Of a stretch of 64,000 nucleotides of DNA, positions 54,392 to 64,000 are shown in pieces. The position numbers and the translations under genes were made by a program. Each line of letters begins with the position of its first letter. Position 1 is the stretch's first letter. Source of the DNA: Ketogulonicigenium robustum (GTDB taxonomy: Bacteria > Pseudomonadota > Alphaproteobacteria > Rhodobacterales > Rhodobacteraceae); contig NZ_CP019937.1 of assembly GCF_002117445.1 (NCBI RefSeq), forward strand, positions 1,609,501 through 1,673,500, written 5' to 3'. The notes beneath the pieces were generated by a model. That model worked only from the letters and a program-made list of their open reading frames with translations, was not told where the DNA came from and ran no database searches.

Positions 54392-56284
54392 TTAGGCCCA
54401 ATCCCACGTGATGGTAAATTTCGCCATCACGTCCCGCAGGACGGCTTCCTTTAGCGCGGGACCCTTGCCGATAAAGGCGACGAGGCCGCGCTTACGATCT
54501 TCTTCGACCGCAACCACGCTGGCATCCACCCCCTCGGCGGCGAAGGCGCGGTTCAGCACGCGGGCAATCGCAAGCTTGCGCAGCGCGGGTTTGAATACCT
54601 TGCCGACCGCTGTTTTCGGCAATTCCGGCAGAACCTCGATATATTTCGGCACGGCGGCCCGCTCGTGAATGGTGGCTTTGGCATGGGCCATCAAGGCCTC
54701 GACCGTCACGTCCGCGCCCGAAACCAGCTCCACATAGGCACAGGGCAACTCGCCCGCGTGGGGGTCGGGTTGGCCGATCGCGCCGACGAAAGCCACGTCG
54801 GGGTGCGCCGCTAGCGCCGATTCGATCTCGGCGGGGTCGATATTGTGACCGCCGCGAATAATCAGGTCTTTGGACCGGCCAGTGATGAACAGGTAGCCGT
54901 CTTCGTCCAATTTCCCCAAATCGCCGGTGCGCAAGAAGGCTGGCGCCCCCGTGCGATCGGGGTAATACAGGTCGGCGTTCTTGGCGGCCTCGGTATAGGT
55001 GTGGCCTCCATAGACGCCGGGGCTTGCGACACAAATCTCGCCCACCTCGCCGGTCACGCATTGCATCTGCGTGACGGGATCGACGATTTTAACCTGTGTA
55101 TGCGGCACAGGCAGCCCAACCGAGCCCGATTTCTTCGGCCCGCGTGGCGGGTTCACGGCAATCAGGCAGGTCGCCTCGGTCATGCCGTAGCCTTCACAAA
55201 TGCTCAGCCCGGCCGCCGCTTCGAACCGGCGGTAAAGTTCAACCGGCAGAGCCGCCGAGCCGGAAATCGCCAACTGCAAGCTGGAAATATCGGCGTTGAC
55301 AGGCCGCTGCATCAGCGCCGAAATGGCGGTCGGGACGGTGATTAGGAAGGTCGCACGATAGCGTTCGATCAGCTTCCAGAAATTGTCGAACACGCCCTTG
55401 CCGCGATAGCCCGCAGGTGTCGGCATCACCAGTTCGGCCCCCGATGCCGTGGCCATCCCCAAGACGACAACCGCGCCAAACACGTGGAACAGCGGCAGTG
55501 GGCACATCATCACATCGCGTTCGTTGAACAAGATGTGCGCGCCAACCCACGCGTTATAAAGGATACCAGAAAAGCGTTGCTGCGCGACCTTCGGCAGGCC
55601 CGTGGTGCCGCCCGTGTGAAAATAGGATGCAACGCGGTCGGTGGCGGGCGCATCGAACGCCAGCTGCGTTCCCTGCCCCGCCAAAGCGGTAGGAAAATCA
55701 AGTACCTGCGCTTGGTGCGCCACATCCATCTTTGGCCGCATGAAGCCCGCGATGATGCGCTTGAACCATGGCAGATAGCGCGCCAGATCCACCTCGATCA
55801 CATGGGTCACGTTAGGCACATCGCGCAGCGCGGCGGCAGTTTTTTGCGCGACATCCGCCCCCGGCATCGTCTTCAGCGTGACGACGACCTTCGCACCCGT
55901 CTCGCGCAGGATGCCAGCAATCTGTTCCGCCTCGAGCAGCGGGTTGATCGGGCAGACGATACCAGCCGCCTGCGCCCCGAAATAGCTGACAACCATTTCA
56001 TTGCAATTGGGCAGCACCGTCGCGACCACGTCGGTTTCGCCAATACCCAAGCTGCGAAACAGGTTGGCCGCTTGCGCGACCTGGTCGCGCAGCTGCGCCC
56101 AAGTCAGCGTCTCGGCCCGCGCACGAGGGCCGGATGTCAGCTGGAACGTCACCCCGCGCCGTGCGCCAAAACGTGTCGCAGCGCGGTCGACCAGATGCCA
56201 CGTCGTGGTCGGAAAATCGGTGGGCGGCCATGGGGTTTCGGCGGCAATCGCAACGGAATCCGCTGCCGATATGAATTGAACCAT
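54392..56284 (-). CDS. AMP-forming acyl-CoA synthetase
   Basis: 630-residue ANL-superfamily enzyme. The AMP-binding P-loop-like motif is SYFHTGGTTGLPKVA near 215-230, the GYGMTEAT adenine motif near 362 and LRTGDLGKLDEDGYLFITGRSKD near 455-480. It activates a fatty acid or related acid to its CoA thioester; chain length cannot be read. It is monocistronic by spacing, with a 24-base gap to the next gene upstream. Confidence 0.88.
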   Translation of the reverse strand: MVQFISAADSVAIAAETPWPPTDFPTTTWHLVDRAATRFGARRGVTFQLTSGPRARAETLTWAQLRDQVAQAANLFRSLGIGETDVVATVLPNCNEMVVSYFGAQAAGIVCPINPLLEAEQIAGILRETGAKVVVTLKTMPGADVAQKTAAALRDVPNVTHVIEVDLARYLPWFKRIIAGFMRPKMDVAHQAQVLDFPTALAGQGTQLAFDAPATDRVASYFHTGGTTGLPKVAQQRFSGILYNAWVGAHILFNERDVMMCPLPLFHVFGAVVVLGMATASGAELVMPTPAGYRGKGVFDNFWKLIERYRATFLITVPTAISALMQRPVNADISSLQLAISGSAALPVELYRRFEAAAGLSICEGYGMTEATCLIAVNPPRGPKKSGSVGLPVPHTQVKIVDPVTQMQCVTGEVGEICVASPGVYGGHTYTEAAKNADLYYPDRTGAPAFLRTGDLGKLDEDGYLFITGRSKDLIIRGGHNIDPAEIESALAAHPDVAFVGAIGQPDPHAGELPCAYVELVSGADVTVEALMAHAKATIHERAAVPKYIEVLPELPKTAVGKVFKPALRKLAIARVLNRAFAAEGVDASVVAVEEDRKRGLVAFIGKGPALKEAVLRDVMAKFTITWDWA

Positions 56285-56308
56285 GGCTGGCCCTCCGGTC
56301 AGTGTCGT

Positions 56309-58090
56309 TTAGGCGGCGTCTGCGGCAATAAATTGCAGGCGCGCCAGACGCGCATAAAGCCCGTCTTCGGCGACCAAGGTATCATGCGTGCCCTGCGCGA
56401 CAAGCTTGCCGCCCTCGAACACCAAGATACGGTCGGCGCGCTTCACCGTCGCCAGACGGTGCGCGACGATCAACGTGGTGCGCCCCTTGGCCAGATGGTC
56501 GACCGCACGCTGCACGGCAGCCTCGCTTTCGGCATCAAGGGCCGAGGTCGCCTCGTCCAGCAACAGCACCGGCGCGTCGCGCAAAATCGCGCGGGCGATG
56601 GCGATCCGCTGGCGCTGACCACCCGACAGCATAATGCCGCGTTCGCCCACATAGGTGTCATACCCCTCGGGCAGCGCCATCAGGAAGTCGTGCGCGGCGG
56701 CAGCGCGGGCTGCGGCCTCCACCTCGGCATCAGATGCTTCGGGGCGGCCAAAGCGGATATTCTCGCGCGCGGTGGCGGCGAAAATCGCAGGATCTTGCGG
56801 AACCAGTGCCATTTGGGCGCGAAAATCGGCCCGCTTCATCGCCCGCAGGTCGACATCGCCAAACCGGATCGCGCCGCTTTGCGGGTCGTAGAACCGCTCG
56901 AGCAGTTGGATCACGGTCGTCTTGCCAGCGCCCGACGGGCCAACAAGCGCCACAGTCTCGCCCGGTTGGATAATGAAGCTGACGTTGTCGAGCGACGCCG
57001 TATCGGGGCGGGCCGGATAGGAAAACCCGACAGCATCGAAATGCAGCGACACCGCGCCCAAATTGGGGGCGACCACCGGCTGTTCGGGGTCGTTGACGGT
57101 ATCTTCGGTCTGAAGCAGCTCGACCAAACGCTCGGTCGCACCGGCAGCGCGTTGTAATTCGCCCCAGACTTCGGTCAGCGCGCCGGCGGCGCCAGCGACC
57201 ATGATGGCCAGTACGACGAACTGCACCAGTTCGCCCACCGACATGCGCCCTGCACGCACGTCATGCGCCCCGATCCACAGCACACAAACAACGCCAGCAA
57301 AAATCAGGAACATGACCACGGCCGTCATCGCCGCGCGGGTGCTGATACGCCCGCGCGCTGACTGGAAGGCGGCTTCGGTCACGTCGCCGAATGCGGCGCG
57401 GCTGGGGGCTTCGTGCGTGAAGGTCTGCACGGTTTGCGCGGCCAACAGTTGTTCCGACGCCTGCCCTGCCGACTTTGCGATCAGCTCCTGATTCTCGCGT
57501 GCGAGACCGCGCAAGCGCCGCCCCAGCAACACGATCGGCACCACGACCAGCGGCACCACCAGCATCACCAGCAGCGTCAGTTTCGCAGCCGAGACAAACA
57601 GCAGCGCGAGGCCACCAACCAGCATAATCGCATTGCGCAGCGCCGACGAGACCGACCCGCCGATGACCGACTGGATCAGCGTCGTATCGGTGGTGATGCG
57701 CGACAGCACCTCGCCGGTCAGGATGCGCTCGTAAAACGCGGGGCTCATCGCGATCATGCGGTCGAAGACGGCCTTGCGGATATCCGCAATGACCCGCTCG
57801 CCCAGACGCGTGACCAGATAGAACCGCGCGGCTGACCCGACGGCCAACAACCCGGCAACGCCCAGCGCCAGCAGAAAATACCCATCCAGCACGGCGACGT
57901 TTTCGGCGCTGAACCCATCGACGACATTGCGCGCGGCAAGCGGCAGGGCCAGCGACACCAGCGCGGTCAGAACAAGCGCGCCCAGCGCCCCCAGCAACGC
58001 AGTGCGATAGGGGCGCAAGAACGGCCACAGCGCCCGCAGCGCCCGCACATTGCGCGACGTCGGGCGGTCGGGTTGGGGTCCGCGCGCCAT
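56309..58090 (-). CDS. ABC exporter, fused membrane and ATPase domains (MsbA-like)
   Basis: 593 residues: six membrane helices (about 20-310) then an ATPase with Walker A GPSGAGKTT near 377, signature LSGGQRQR near 482 and Walker B VLLLDEATSALD near 500. Exporter type; the substrate could be lipid, peptide or drug. It ends close to the glyS start, sharing base 58090 at the junction with glyS. Confidence 0.9.
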   Translation of the reverse strand: MARGPQPDRPTSRNVRALRALWPFLRPYRTALLGALGALVLTALVSLALPLAARNVVDGFSAENVAVLDGYFLLALGVAGLLAVGSAARFYLVTRLGERVIADIRKAVFDRMIAMSPAFYERILTGEVLSRITTDTTLIQSVIGGSVSSALRNAIMLVGGLALLFVSAAKLTLLVMLVVPLVVVPIVLLGRRLRGLARENQELIAKSAGQASEQLLAAQTVQTFTHEAPSRAAFGDVTEAAFQSARGRISTRAAMTAVVMFLIFAGVVCVLWIGAHDVRAGRMSVGELVQFVVLAIMVAGAAGALTEVWGELQRAAGATERLVELLQTEDTVNDPEQPVVAPNLGAVSLHFDAVGFSYPARPDTASLDNVSFIIQPGETVALVGPSGAGKTTVIQLLERFYDPQSGAIRFGDVDLRAMKRADFRAQMALVPQDPAIFAATARENIRFGRPEASDAEVEAAARAAAAHDFLMALPEGYDTYVGERGIMLSGGQRQRIAIARAILRDAPVLLLDEATSALDAESEAAVQRAVDHLAKGRTTLIVAHRLATVKRADRILVFEGGKLVAQGTHDTLVAEDGLYARLARLQFIAADAA

Positions 58091-60180
58091 TAGCCGGCCA
58101 GCCGTGTCAGGTCAGCCACACCCAGACAAATTGTCCGGATTCGGCTAAGCAAATTCAACCGGTTACGGCGCACGACCGTGTTGTCGCTGTTCACTTGCAC
58201 GGCGGCAAAGAACGCGTCAATCGGGGCGCGCAGCGCGGCCATCGCTTGCATGGCGGCGGCAAAATCCTCGGCCTGCATCGCGAGGGCGATGGGCGCTTCG
58301 GCGGCATCAAGGGCCGCAAACAGGGCCTTTTCGCTGTCAACTTCAGCAAAAGCGGGGTCCGCGCCGAAGGAATATTCGACGCCATCCTTGGCCTCGGCCT
58401 GCGTCAGGATGTTGTTCGCACGCTTGAACCCTTGGACAAGGTTTTCGCCGTCGTCAGTCTTCATGAAGGCCTGCAGCGCACGCGCGCGGCGGACCAACAA
58501 ATCCAGATCGTCGTTGCCCGGCATGGCAAGGCAGGCGTCGATCACGTCATGGGACAGCCCCTCGTCCTTCAGGAACACCTTGAGGCGGTCGTGGAAGAAC
58601 GACAGCAGGCTTTCGGCGGTTGCGGTCGCATCACCTTGCGTGCCCAGCGCGGCGTAGTTGGCAGCCAGAGGCGCTTGCAGCGTGTGCAGCAGCGGCAGGC
58701 GCAGGCCGTTGACCAGTACCAGACGGATCACACCCAGCGCGGCGCGGCGCAGCGCGAAGGGGTCTTTCGATCCCGTCGGCTTTTCGTCCATCGCCCAGAA
58801 CCCAGTCAGCGTGTCCAGCTTATCGGCCAGTGCGACGGCGACCGAGACAGGCTCGCTGGGCACAGCGTCATCGGGGCCAAGGGGCTGGTAGTGCCCCTTG
58901 CATGCATTCGCGACCGCATCGGGCAGGCCCGCCGCGCGTGCATAATAGCCGCCCATCGTGCCTTGCAACTCGGGGAACTCGCCCACCATTTCGGACCGCA
59001 GGTCGACCTTGGCGACACGCGCGGCTAGGGCGGCTTCGCCAGCGTCGGCGCCCACCACAGGGGCGAGTGCCGTGGCCAAGGCCTCGATCCGCGCGATGCG
59101 GGCGGCTTGGCTTCCCAGACGGTTGTGGAAAGTCACTTGCGCAAGACCCGCGCCCATCCCCTCCATACCCGTGCGTTCGATCACGCGCAGGTCGTTTTCC
59201 CAGAAGAACCGCGCGTCAGACAGGCGGGCTGACAGCACTTTGCCGTTGCCCTTCAAAATCGTCGCGCCCTCGTCTGCAGTCAGAATGTTGGCGACGGTGA
59301 TGAACGCCTCGATGCGGCCGGTGGCGGGGTTGCGCACCGAGAAAAACTTCTGATGCTCGCGCATCGAGGTTTGCAGCACCTCGGACGGCAGGCCAAGGAA
59401 AGCCGCGCCAATCGGGCCCATCAGCACGACCGGCCATTCGACCAGACCGGCGACTTCGGCCAGCAAGCCCTTGTCCTCGACAACCTCCAGCCCTTGGGCG
59501 AAGGCGGCTTGGGTGGCGTCGTGCCAGATCGTCGCCGCGCGCTCGTCGGCGCGCAGCATCACGTGCGCGGCTTTCAGCTTTGCCTCGTAATCGTCAAAGC
59601 CCGTTACCGTGATCGCGCCCGGGGCCATGAAGCGGTGGCCGCGGGTGGTATTGCTGGCCACGATGCCGTCGATGTCTAGCGCGACCGACTGGCCGTCGAA
59701 CAGGCAGATGATGGAATGCAAGGGACGCACCCAGCGCAAATTGCCCGAGCCCCACCGCATCGCCTTGGGCCACGGGAAGGTGCGAATGGCGTTTTCCAGC
59801 ACTTCAGCGATAATCGCAGGCGCGGCGCGGCCTGGCTTTTCGGTCACAGCGTAATAGACTTCCGCGCCCTTTTCGGCGCGAACTTCCAATTGCTCCAACG
59901 CCAAACCGCTCGCGCGCAAAAAACCCTGCACTGCCGCATCAGGTGCGCCGACACGGGGGCCTTTGCGTTCCTCGCGCACGGCGCGCGATTCGGCGGTCAG
60001 GCCCGACAGGGTCAGAACCAGACGGCGCGGCGTCGAAAAGGCGGCGGCCCCTTCATACGTCAGGCCCGCATCGACCAGACCATCTGTGACCAGACGGCGC
60101 AAATCCTCGGCAGCGCGGGTCTGCATGCGCGCGGGGATTTCCTCGGAAAAGATTTCGATCAGCAAGTCAGCCATGGTCAT
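58090..60180 (-). CDS. glyS: Glycine--tRNA ligase beta subunit
   Basis: 696 residues. MADLLIEIFSEEIPARMQTRAAEDL and RKGPRVGAPDAAVQGFLRASG are typical of the bacterial alpha2beta2 GlyRS beta chain, which mainly binds tRNA. Start ATG 60180 (ATG 60174 is also possible). It overlaps the upstream DUF6446 gene by four bases. Confidence 0.96.
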   Translation of the reverse strand: MTMADLLIEIFSEEIPARMQTRAAEDLRRLVTDGLVDAGLTYEGAAAFSTPRRLVLTLSGLTAESRAVREERKGPRVGAPDAAVQGFLRASGLALEQLEVRAEKGAEVYYAVTEKPGRAAPAIIAEVLENAIRTFPWPKAMRWGSGNLRWVRPLHSIICLFDGQSVALDIDGIVASNTTRGHRFMAPGAITVTGFDDYEAKLKAAHVMLRADERAATIWHDATQAAFAQGLEVVEDKGLLAEVAGLVEWPVVLMGPIGAAFLGLPSEVLQTSMREHQKFFSVRNPATGRIEAFITVANILTADEGATILKGNGKVLSARLSDARFFWENDLRVIERTGMEGMGAGLAQVTFHNRLGSQAARIARIEALATALAPVVGADAGEAALAARVAKVDLRSEMVGEFPELQGTMGGYYARAAGLPDAVANACKGHYQPLGPDDAVPSEPVSVAVALADKLDTLTGFWAMDEKPTGSKDPFALRRAALGVIRLVLVNGLRLPLLHTLQAPLAANYAALGTQGDATATAESLLSFFHDRLKVFLKDEGLSHDVIDACLAMPGNDDLDLLVRRARALQAFMKTDDGENLVQGFKRANNILTQAEAKDGVEYSFGADPAFAEVDSEKALFAALDAAEAPIALAMQAEDFAAAMQAMAALRAPIDAFFAAVQVNSDNTVVRRNRLNLLSRIRTICLGVADLTRLAG

Positions 60181-60710
60181 ACTTCCGGTGCAGGGGGGCA
60201 GCCTTCGGGTGCGGCTTCGCCGTCATACACGACTTCGCCGCAGTGGTTCATCTGTTGCCATGCAAAGGCGCGTCCATCGGGCATGATGGCGACAACGCGG
60301 TCGATGCCGTAGTGGATGTTTTCCTGCCACAGATAGGCCTGCGCGACGCCCGATTCCAACGCCTCGCCCACTTCGCGCGCGTCGAAACAGTCAAACCAGC
60401 TGGGCCCAACCAAGGGGGATGCCCCCTCGTACCGCGCGAAGCTGGCACTGATTTCCGCAGGCGGCGCCGAAGCGCTGAAACACGCCCGAAAGCGCAACGG
60501 GCTGGAATCGCTGTCGATGGCGCGCATACCAGTCACCGGCAGCTCGGCGGCGGTGCCGTCGACCTTCACCAGCATGACAGGGCCGACGTCTTCGGGGGCC
60601 AGCGTTTCGTAATAGGCGTAGACCTGCGTGTAGTACATGACCCCGCCGAAAATCAGGGCGAACAGCAGCATCCCGACCAATACGCTGCGGGCAACTATCT
60701 TGTTGTTCAT
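60177..60710 (-). CDS. DUF6446-like single-helix membrane protein
   Basis: 177 residues. One N-terminal helix (about 8-27; [26 protein letters not shown]) and a periplasmic domain with two conserved-looking cysteine pairs ([37 protein letters not shown]). Found between glyQ and glyS, as in related genomes. Function unknown. Confidence 0.8.
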   Translation of the reverse strand: MNNKIVARSVLVGMLLFALIFGGVMYYTQVYAYYETLAPEDVGPVMLVKVDGTAAELPVTGMRAIDSDSSPLRFRACFSASAPPAEISASFARYEGASPLVGPSWFDCFDAREVGEALESGVAQAYLWQENIHYGIDRVVAIMPDGRAFAWQQMNHCGEVVYDGEAAPEGCPPAPEV

Positions 60711-61633
60711 GCTTGGAATCCTGCGGCATCGGTGCGCACGAAGGCATCGGCGCATGCCTTGGCCAATGCACGGACACGCCCGATATAGGCTTGGCGCTCG
60801 GTCACGGAAATCACGCCGCGCGCGTCAAGCAGATTGAAAAGATGGCTGGCCTTGATGCATTGGTCATAGGCGGGGTGCACCATGATGATCCGCTTGCCGG
60901 TTTTGGGGTCGATCTCGGGCTGATCCAGCAGCGCCTTACACTCGGCCTCGGCATCCTCGAAATGGCGCAGCAGCTTGTCGGTGTTCGCCGCATCGAAGTT
61001 GTGGCGCGAATATTCTTCCTCGGTCTGGCGGAAGACATCGCCATAGGTCAGCGGGACGGCGGCTGCAGGATCGTTGTACGGCATGTCCATCACGTGATCG
61101 ACACCCAGCACATACATCGCCAGCCGCTCAAGCCCGTAGGTCAGCTCGCCTGGGACAGGTTTGCAATCATACCCGCCGACTTGCTGGAAATAGGTAAACT
61201 GCGACACTTCCATCCCGTCGCACCAGACTTCCCAGCCCAGACCCCACGCGCCCAGCGTCGGGCTTTCCCAGTCATCCTCGACAAAGCGCACATCGTGCAG
61301 GCCGGTGTCGATGCCGATCGCGTCAAGGCTGCCAAGGTACAGCTCTTGCAGATTGGCGGGGCTGGGCTTCATCAGCACCTGAAACTGGTAATAGTGCTGC
61401 AGACGGTTCGGGTTCTCGCCATAGCGCCCATCGGTCGGCCGGCGCGAGGGCTGCACATAGGCCGCAGCCCAAGGCTTGCTGCCCAGCGCGCGCAGCGTGG
61501 TTGCGGGGTGGAACGTACCTGCCCCGACTTCCATGTCATAGGGTTGCAGCACGGCGCAGCCTTGGGCCGCCCAATAGTTCTGCAGCCTCAGGATAATCTC
61601 CTGAAAGGATCGGGGGGCGCCGGTCTTTGTCAT
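60707..61633 (-). CDS. glyQ: Glycine--tRNA ligase alpha subunit
   Basis: 308 residues. [43 protein letters not shown] is the class II core start of GlyQ, which binds glycine and ATP. ATG 61633; an upstream ATG at 61705 would add 24 unconserved residues. Stop overlaps the DUF6446 start (60707-60710). Confidence 0.96.
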   Translation of the reverse strand: MTKTGAPRSFQEIILRLQNYWAAQGCAVLQPYDMEVGAGTFHPATTLRALGSKPWAAAYVQPSRRPTDGRYGENPNRLQHYYQFQVLMKPSPANLQELYLGSLDAIGIDTGLHDVRFVEDDWESPTLGAWGLGWEVWCDGMEVSQFTYFQQVGGYDCKPVPGELTYGLERLAMYVLGVDHVMDMPYNDPAAAVPLTYGDVFRQTEEEYSRHNFDAANTDKLLRHFEDAEAECKALLDQPEIDPKTGKRIIMVHPAYDQCIKASHLFNLLDARGVISVTERQAYIGRVRALAKACADAFVRTDAAGFQA

Positions 61634-61815
61634 CGCAACCTCGGGATTTCTGGATGCATCGGGTCTTTGCACGCCGCGTGGCGCAGGATTTACAGCCGTT
61701 TCCATATTGCGCGCAGGCCAAAGGGTCAATGAAGCGCGCGCGTATCGCTGCTTTTGGGGCTGGCGGGGCGCGATCATCCGGCTAGATTGCCGCCACACCG
61801 ACCCGAGGAATACCG

Positions 61816-63555
61816 ATGCCCCCCCTGCGCGCCACTTCGCCCGACCTGTCCCGCCTTTGGCGCAAACTGGCCCTGTCGATCATCTTATGTGCAGCCGCGC
61901 TGCTGGCCGCCCACCGCGATGCGGCGGCACAAGATGGCCCCGCGTGGGTGCAGATCGAGGCGCAGCCGACCCTCGCCATGGCGCAGCAACGGGTGCGCGC
62001 CTATTCGGGCGGCCTTCCCGATGTATCGGGCTGGACGCTGCCCAGCGGGTGGTATGCCATCGTTCTGGGGCCCTACACCCGCAGCGATGCGACGGCCTAC
62101 CTTGCCCAACTGCTGCGCGACCGCGCGGCCCCGAACGACAGCTACATCGTCGACGGCAGCCAGTTTCGCCAACAATTCTGGCCTATCGGCAGCGGCGCAG
62201 ACCTCACGCCGCGCCCGCTACCGGCGGCTAGCGCTGTGGTGGCGCCGCCCCCTGCTGTGGAGCCTCCCGTAGAAACGGACCCTGCCGAGACGGTCGAGAC
62301 CGCGTTGGCCAGTGAAAACCTGCTGGATCGCGCGGCCAAGCAGGCCATCCAGTCGGCTTTGGCCGACGCCGGTGTTTACAGCGGCGCAATCGACGGCCTG
62401 TTCGGGCGCGGCACGCGCGATGCGATGACCGCGTGGCAAACCCAGCGCGGCAGCGCCCCGACAGGCGTTCTGACCAGCGCCGAGCGTGACGCGCTGATCA
62501 CCGATTACAACGCGATTCTCGCCCCGCTTGGCCTGACGCTGACGCGCGATACCGCCGCGGGCATTGAAATCGAGATCCCCACCGCAGTCGTCGCAGCGCG
62601 GGACGCAACGCCGCCCTTCGCGCTGTGGCAAGCGACCGACAGCCCCGCCGCAGTTCTGCTGATCTCGCAATCAGGCGACAGCGCGCGTCTTGCCAGCCTT
62701 GCCGCTGAACTGGGAGCGTTGCCCGTCGTGCCTGCGGGCGCGCGGGTACAGCGCAGCGGCCCGTCGCTGCTGATCGAGGGGGCGGACGCCCAGCGGCGGA
62801 TTCATCTGCAAGCCACCGCGCGCGACGGGGTGATCAAGGGATTCGCGCTGGTGTGGCCGACAGGTGATGACCGTGTGTTCGGCCGGCTGCTGGCGCGTAT
62901 GCAGGCCAGCTACCGCGTTCTGCCCGGCACGCTTGATCACGGGGCGACCAGCAACAGCACCACCCCGCCTGTAGACACGACAATCGATACGCCGCGCGTG
63001 CTGCAGGCGGGGGTCTACGTCAACGCGCAGGGCGAAGTTGCCACCGCAGCCGCGCCGTTGGCCCAATGCACCCGCTTTGTGCTGGGCGGCGACCGGCCCG
63101 CAACCCTGCGCCGCGCGGCAGGCGGTGTCGCGATCGTTGCCCCGGCGACGCCCAGCGCGCCCGCCGCTGTCGCGCGATTTGCAGCCCCCGCAGCAGGTGA
63201 CACCGCCGCAGTCGTCGCGGGGTTTTCGGCGGGTACCGTCTTGGCGCAGGCCAGCACAACACCCGCGCGTGCGCAAATGCTGGCACAGACGGACACAACT
63301 GCGACGCAACTGCGGATATCCGCGCAAACCGGCAGCGGCGACATCGGCGGCCCCGTTCTGGACGGGGCCGGATCGGTCATCGGGCTGCTGGTGCCCACCA
63401 GCGACAACGCAAGCGGCGCTGCATCAGCGGTGTCGGCTACGACCGTCGCAGCCTTTGCCGGTGCGGCGCTGGATGCTGGCCCGCACCCCGCCATCGCCGC
63501 TGGCGCGGTGGCGCAAATTGCCCGCGCAATCACCGTGCAGGTGGCATGCTGGTAA
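61816..63555 (+). CDS. Periplasmic SPOR / peptidoglycan-binding protein with dead trypsin-like domain
   Basis: 579 residues. Signal peptide about 1-39 (ending AAA). A SPOR-like segment (about 40-118; [20 protein letters not shown] and [21 protein letters not shown]), a peptidoglycan_binding_1 domain (about 170-232; [31 protein letters not shown]), and a C-terminal HtrA/trypsin-like region (from [17 protein letters not shown] at about 394). There the usual catalytic His region reads TAAAPLAQC and the serine motif GDSGGP reads GDIGGP, so both His and Ser are gone. It ends just before mtgA; SPOR and peptidoglycan-binding suggest a septal or wall-sensing role. Confidence 0.78.
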   Translation: MPPLRATSPDLSRLWRKLALSIILCAAALLAAHRDAAAQDGPAWVQIEAQPTLAMAQQRVRAYSGGLPDVSGWTLPSGWYAIVLGPYTRSDATAYLAQLLRDRAAPNDSYIVDGSQFRQQFWPIGSGADLTPRPLPAASAVVAPPPAVEPPVETDPAETVETALASENLLDRAAKQAIQSALADAGVYSGAIDGLFGRGTRDAMTAWQTQRGSAPTGVLTSAERDALITDYNAILAPLGLTLTRDTAAGIEIEIPTAVVAARDATPPFALWQATDSPAAVLLISQSGDSARLASLAAELGALPVVPAGARVQRSGPSLLIEGADAQRRIHLQATARDGVIKGFALVWPTGDDRVFGRLLARMQASYRVLPGTLDHGATSNSTTPPVDTTIDTPRVLQAGVYVNAQGEVATAAAPLAQCTRFVLGGDRPATLRRAAGGVAIVAPATPSAPAAVARFAAPAAGDTAAVVAGFSAGTVLAQASTTPARAQMLAQTDTTATQLRISAQTGSGDIGGPVLDGAGSVIGLLVPTSDNASGAASAVSATTVAAFAGAALDAGPHPAIAAGAVAQIARAITVQVACW

Positions 63556-63583
63556 GCGAGCCGCTTGACCGGCACGGTGGCAC

Positions 63584-64000
63584 ATGCCTAATGCGCCTAT
63601 GGTTGACGAGCCCGATGCCCCACCCCCGCATGACACCAACGACGCGCCCCGCCCTGCGCGGCGGCGCAGCCGCACGGCCGCCCCTGCCGAAGGCGGATCT
63701 GAAAAAGTCGCGCCCGTGAAAAAGGCCTCCGCAAAAAAGGCTAGCCCGCGCAAGTCCGGCGCGCGCAAGGCAAGCAAGGCCCCGCCGCGCGCGGGCACAT
63801 GGGCGCTGCGCGCAGCCAAGGCCATAGGCTTGGCGGCGGCGGGCCTTGTCGTCGTGTTTGTCGCACTGACCATGATCTTCGCAGTCGTTCGCCCGCCAAC
63901 CACGCCCTACATGCTGGCCGAATCCGTCCGTCAGGGCGGCGTTCGCCATACATGGGTGCCGATGGACCGGATCGCCCCCGCCATGGCGCTGTCGGCCGTC
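63584..64000 (+). CDS. mtgA: Monofunctional peptidoglycan transglycosylase, 3' end cut by window
   Basis: Open to the last base. A Lys/Ala-rich N-terminal tail (about residues 37-65, rich in KKAS and ARKASK) precedes one membrane helix (about 78-98). Then TPYMLAE and VRHTWVPMDRIAPAMALSAV match the lead-in of the MtgA glycosyltransferase domain. ATG 63584 or 63599 may be the start. MtgA polymerises glycan strands at the inner membrane. It follows the SPOR/pseudo-protease gene by 28 bases. Confidence 0.85.
   Translation, partial: MPNAPMVDEPDAPPPHDTNDAPRPARRRSRTAAPAEGGSEKVAPVKKASAKKASPRKSGARKASKAPPRAGTWALRAAKAIGLAAAGLVVVFVALTMIFAVVRPPTTPYMLAESVRQGGVRHTWVPMDRIAPAMALSAV

Noticed and set aside
55484-57157. 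557-codon open frame on the plus strand opposite the acyl-CoA synthetase and ABC exporter
   Set aside because: Crosses two real minus-strand genes and their gap; Arg-rich low-complexity translation typical of GC-rich shadows.
60713-61732. 339-codon plus-strand frame opposite glyQ
   Set aside because: glyQ is unambiguous; this frame has no motif.

Overview
The window is a piece of a GC-rich alphaproteobacterial chromosome, most likely from the Rhodobacteraceae (Rhodobacter/Roseobacter group; the species cannot be named from sequence alone). Reasons: a DksA whose zinc finger keeps one cysteine, ThyX instead of ThyA, the TatABC-DUF815 order, the glnE / RNA methyltransferase / PIN-domain string, the MoxR-DUF58-DUF4159-VWA operon, and the hisD-UPF0262-phosphatase-infA-maf-RNase E/G-yacG string, all of which I associate with that family. 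No insertion sequence, integrase, prophage or CRISPR array is visible. Coding density is high and many genes overlap by 1-4 bases.

Layout. 1-7900: a partial exonuclease III, an FAD monooxygenase and DksA, a small membrane protein plus M48 protease, then a minus-strand operon glnE > RNA methyltransferase > PIN nuclease. 8017-14712: a tight envelope-stress type operon (MoxR ATPase, DUF58, DUF4159, VWA protein). 14709-20910: a DUF599 membrane protein, a secreted trypsin-like protease, a small heat-shock protein with a RpoH-type promoter and a ROSE-like RNA thermometer, a GNAT, DNA polymerase I, a zf-CHCC protein and a HIT protein. 20929-23482: a divergent glycosyltransferase / sulfotransferase pair. 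23576-27897: thyX, the manganese exporter mntP behind a yybP-ykoY riboswitch, a DUF815 ATPase and tatABC. 28066-32246: a YafY-like regulator, a degenerate Hint protein, release factor 3 and a secreted protein made of two copies of one cysteine-rich domain.

32461-36232 is a haem use operon (hmuS, hmuT, hmuU, hmuV), and 36386-42383 the phosphate operon pstSCAB-phoU-phoB behind a three-repeat Pho box; no phoR or haem receptor is present in the window. Two identical tRNA-Gly genes (42465-42667) and a tRNA-Thr (47720-47794) bracket three surface-glycan glycosyltransferases with an AT-rich gap: the most accessory-looking part of the window. 47939-54373 is housekeeping (murA, DUF2948, hisD, UPF0262, a low-molecular-weight phosphatase, infA, maf, an RNase E/G-like protein, yacG). 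54392-61633 holds an acyl-CoA synthetase, an exporter ABC protein and glyQ-DUF6446-glyS. The window ends with a periplasmic SPOR/peptidoglycan-binding protein carrying a dead protease domain, directly before a transglycosylase gene (mtgA) cut by the window edge.

Most of the window is ordinary core genome. The strongest regulatory signals are the RNA thermometer upstream of hsp20 (16313-16437), the manganese riboswitch upstream of mntP (25105-25198) and the Pho box (36273-36301). The least explained items are the tandem-domain secreted protein, the cysteine-less Hint protein, the inactive protease fusion beside mtgA, and the glycosyltransferase blocks.
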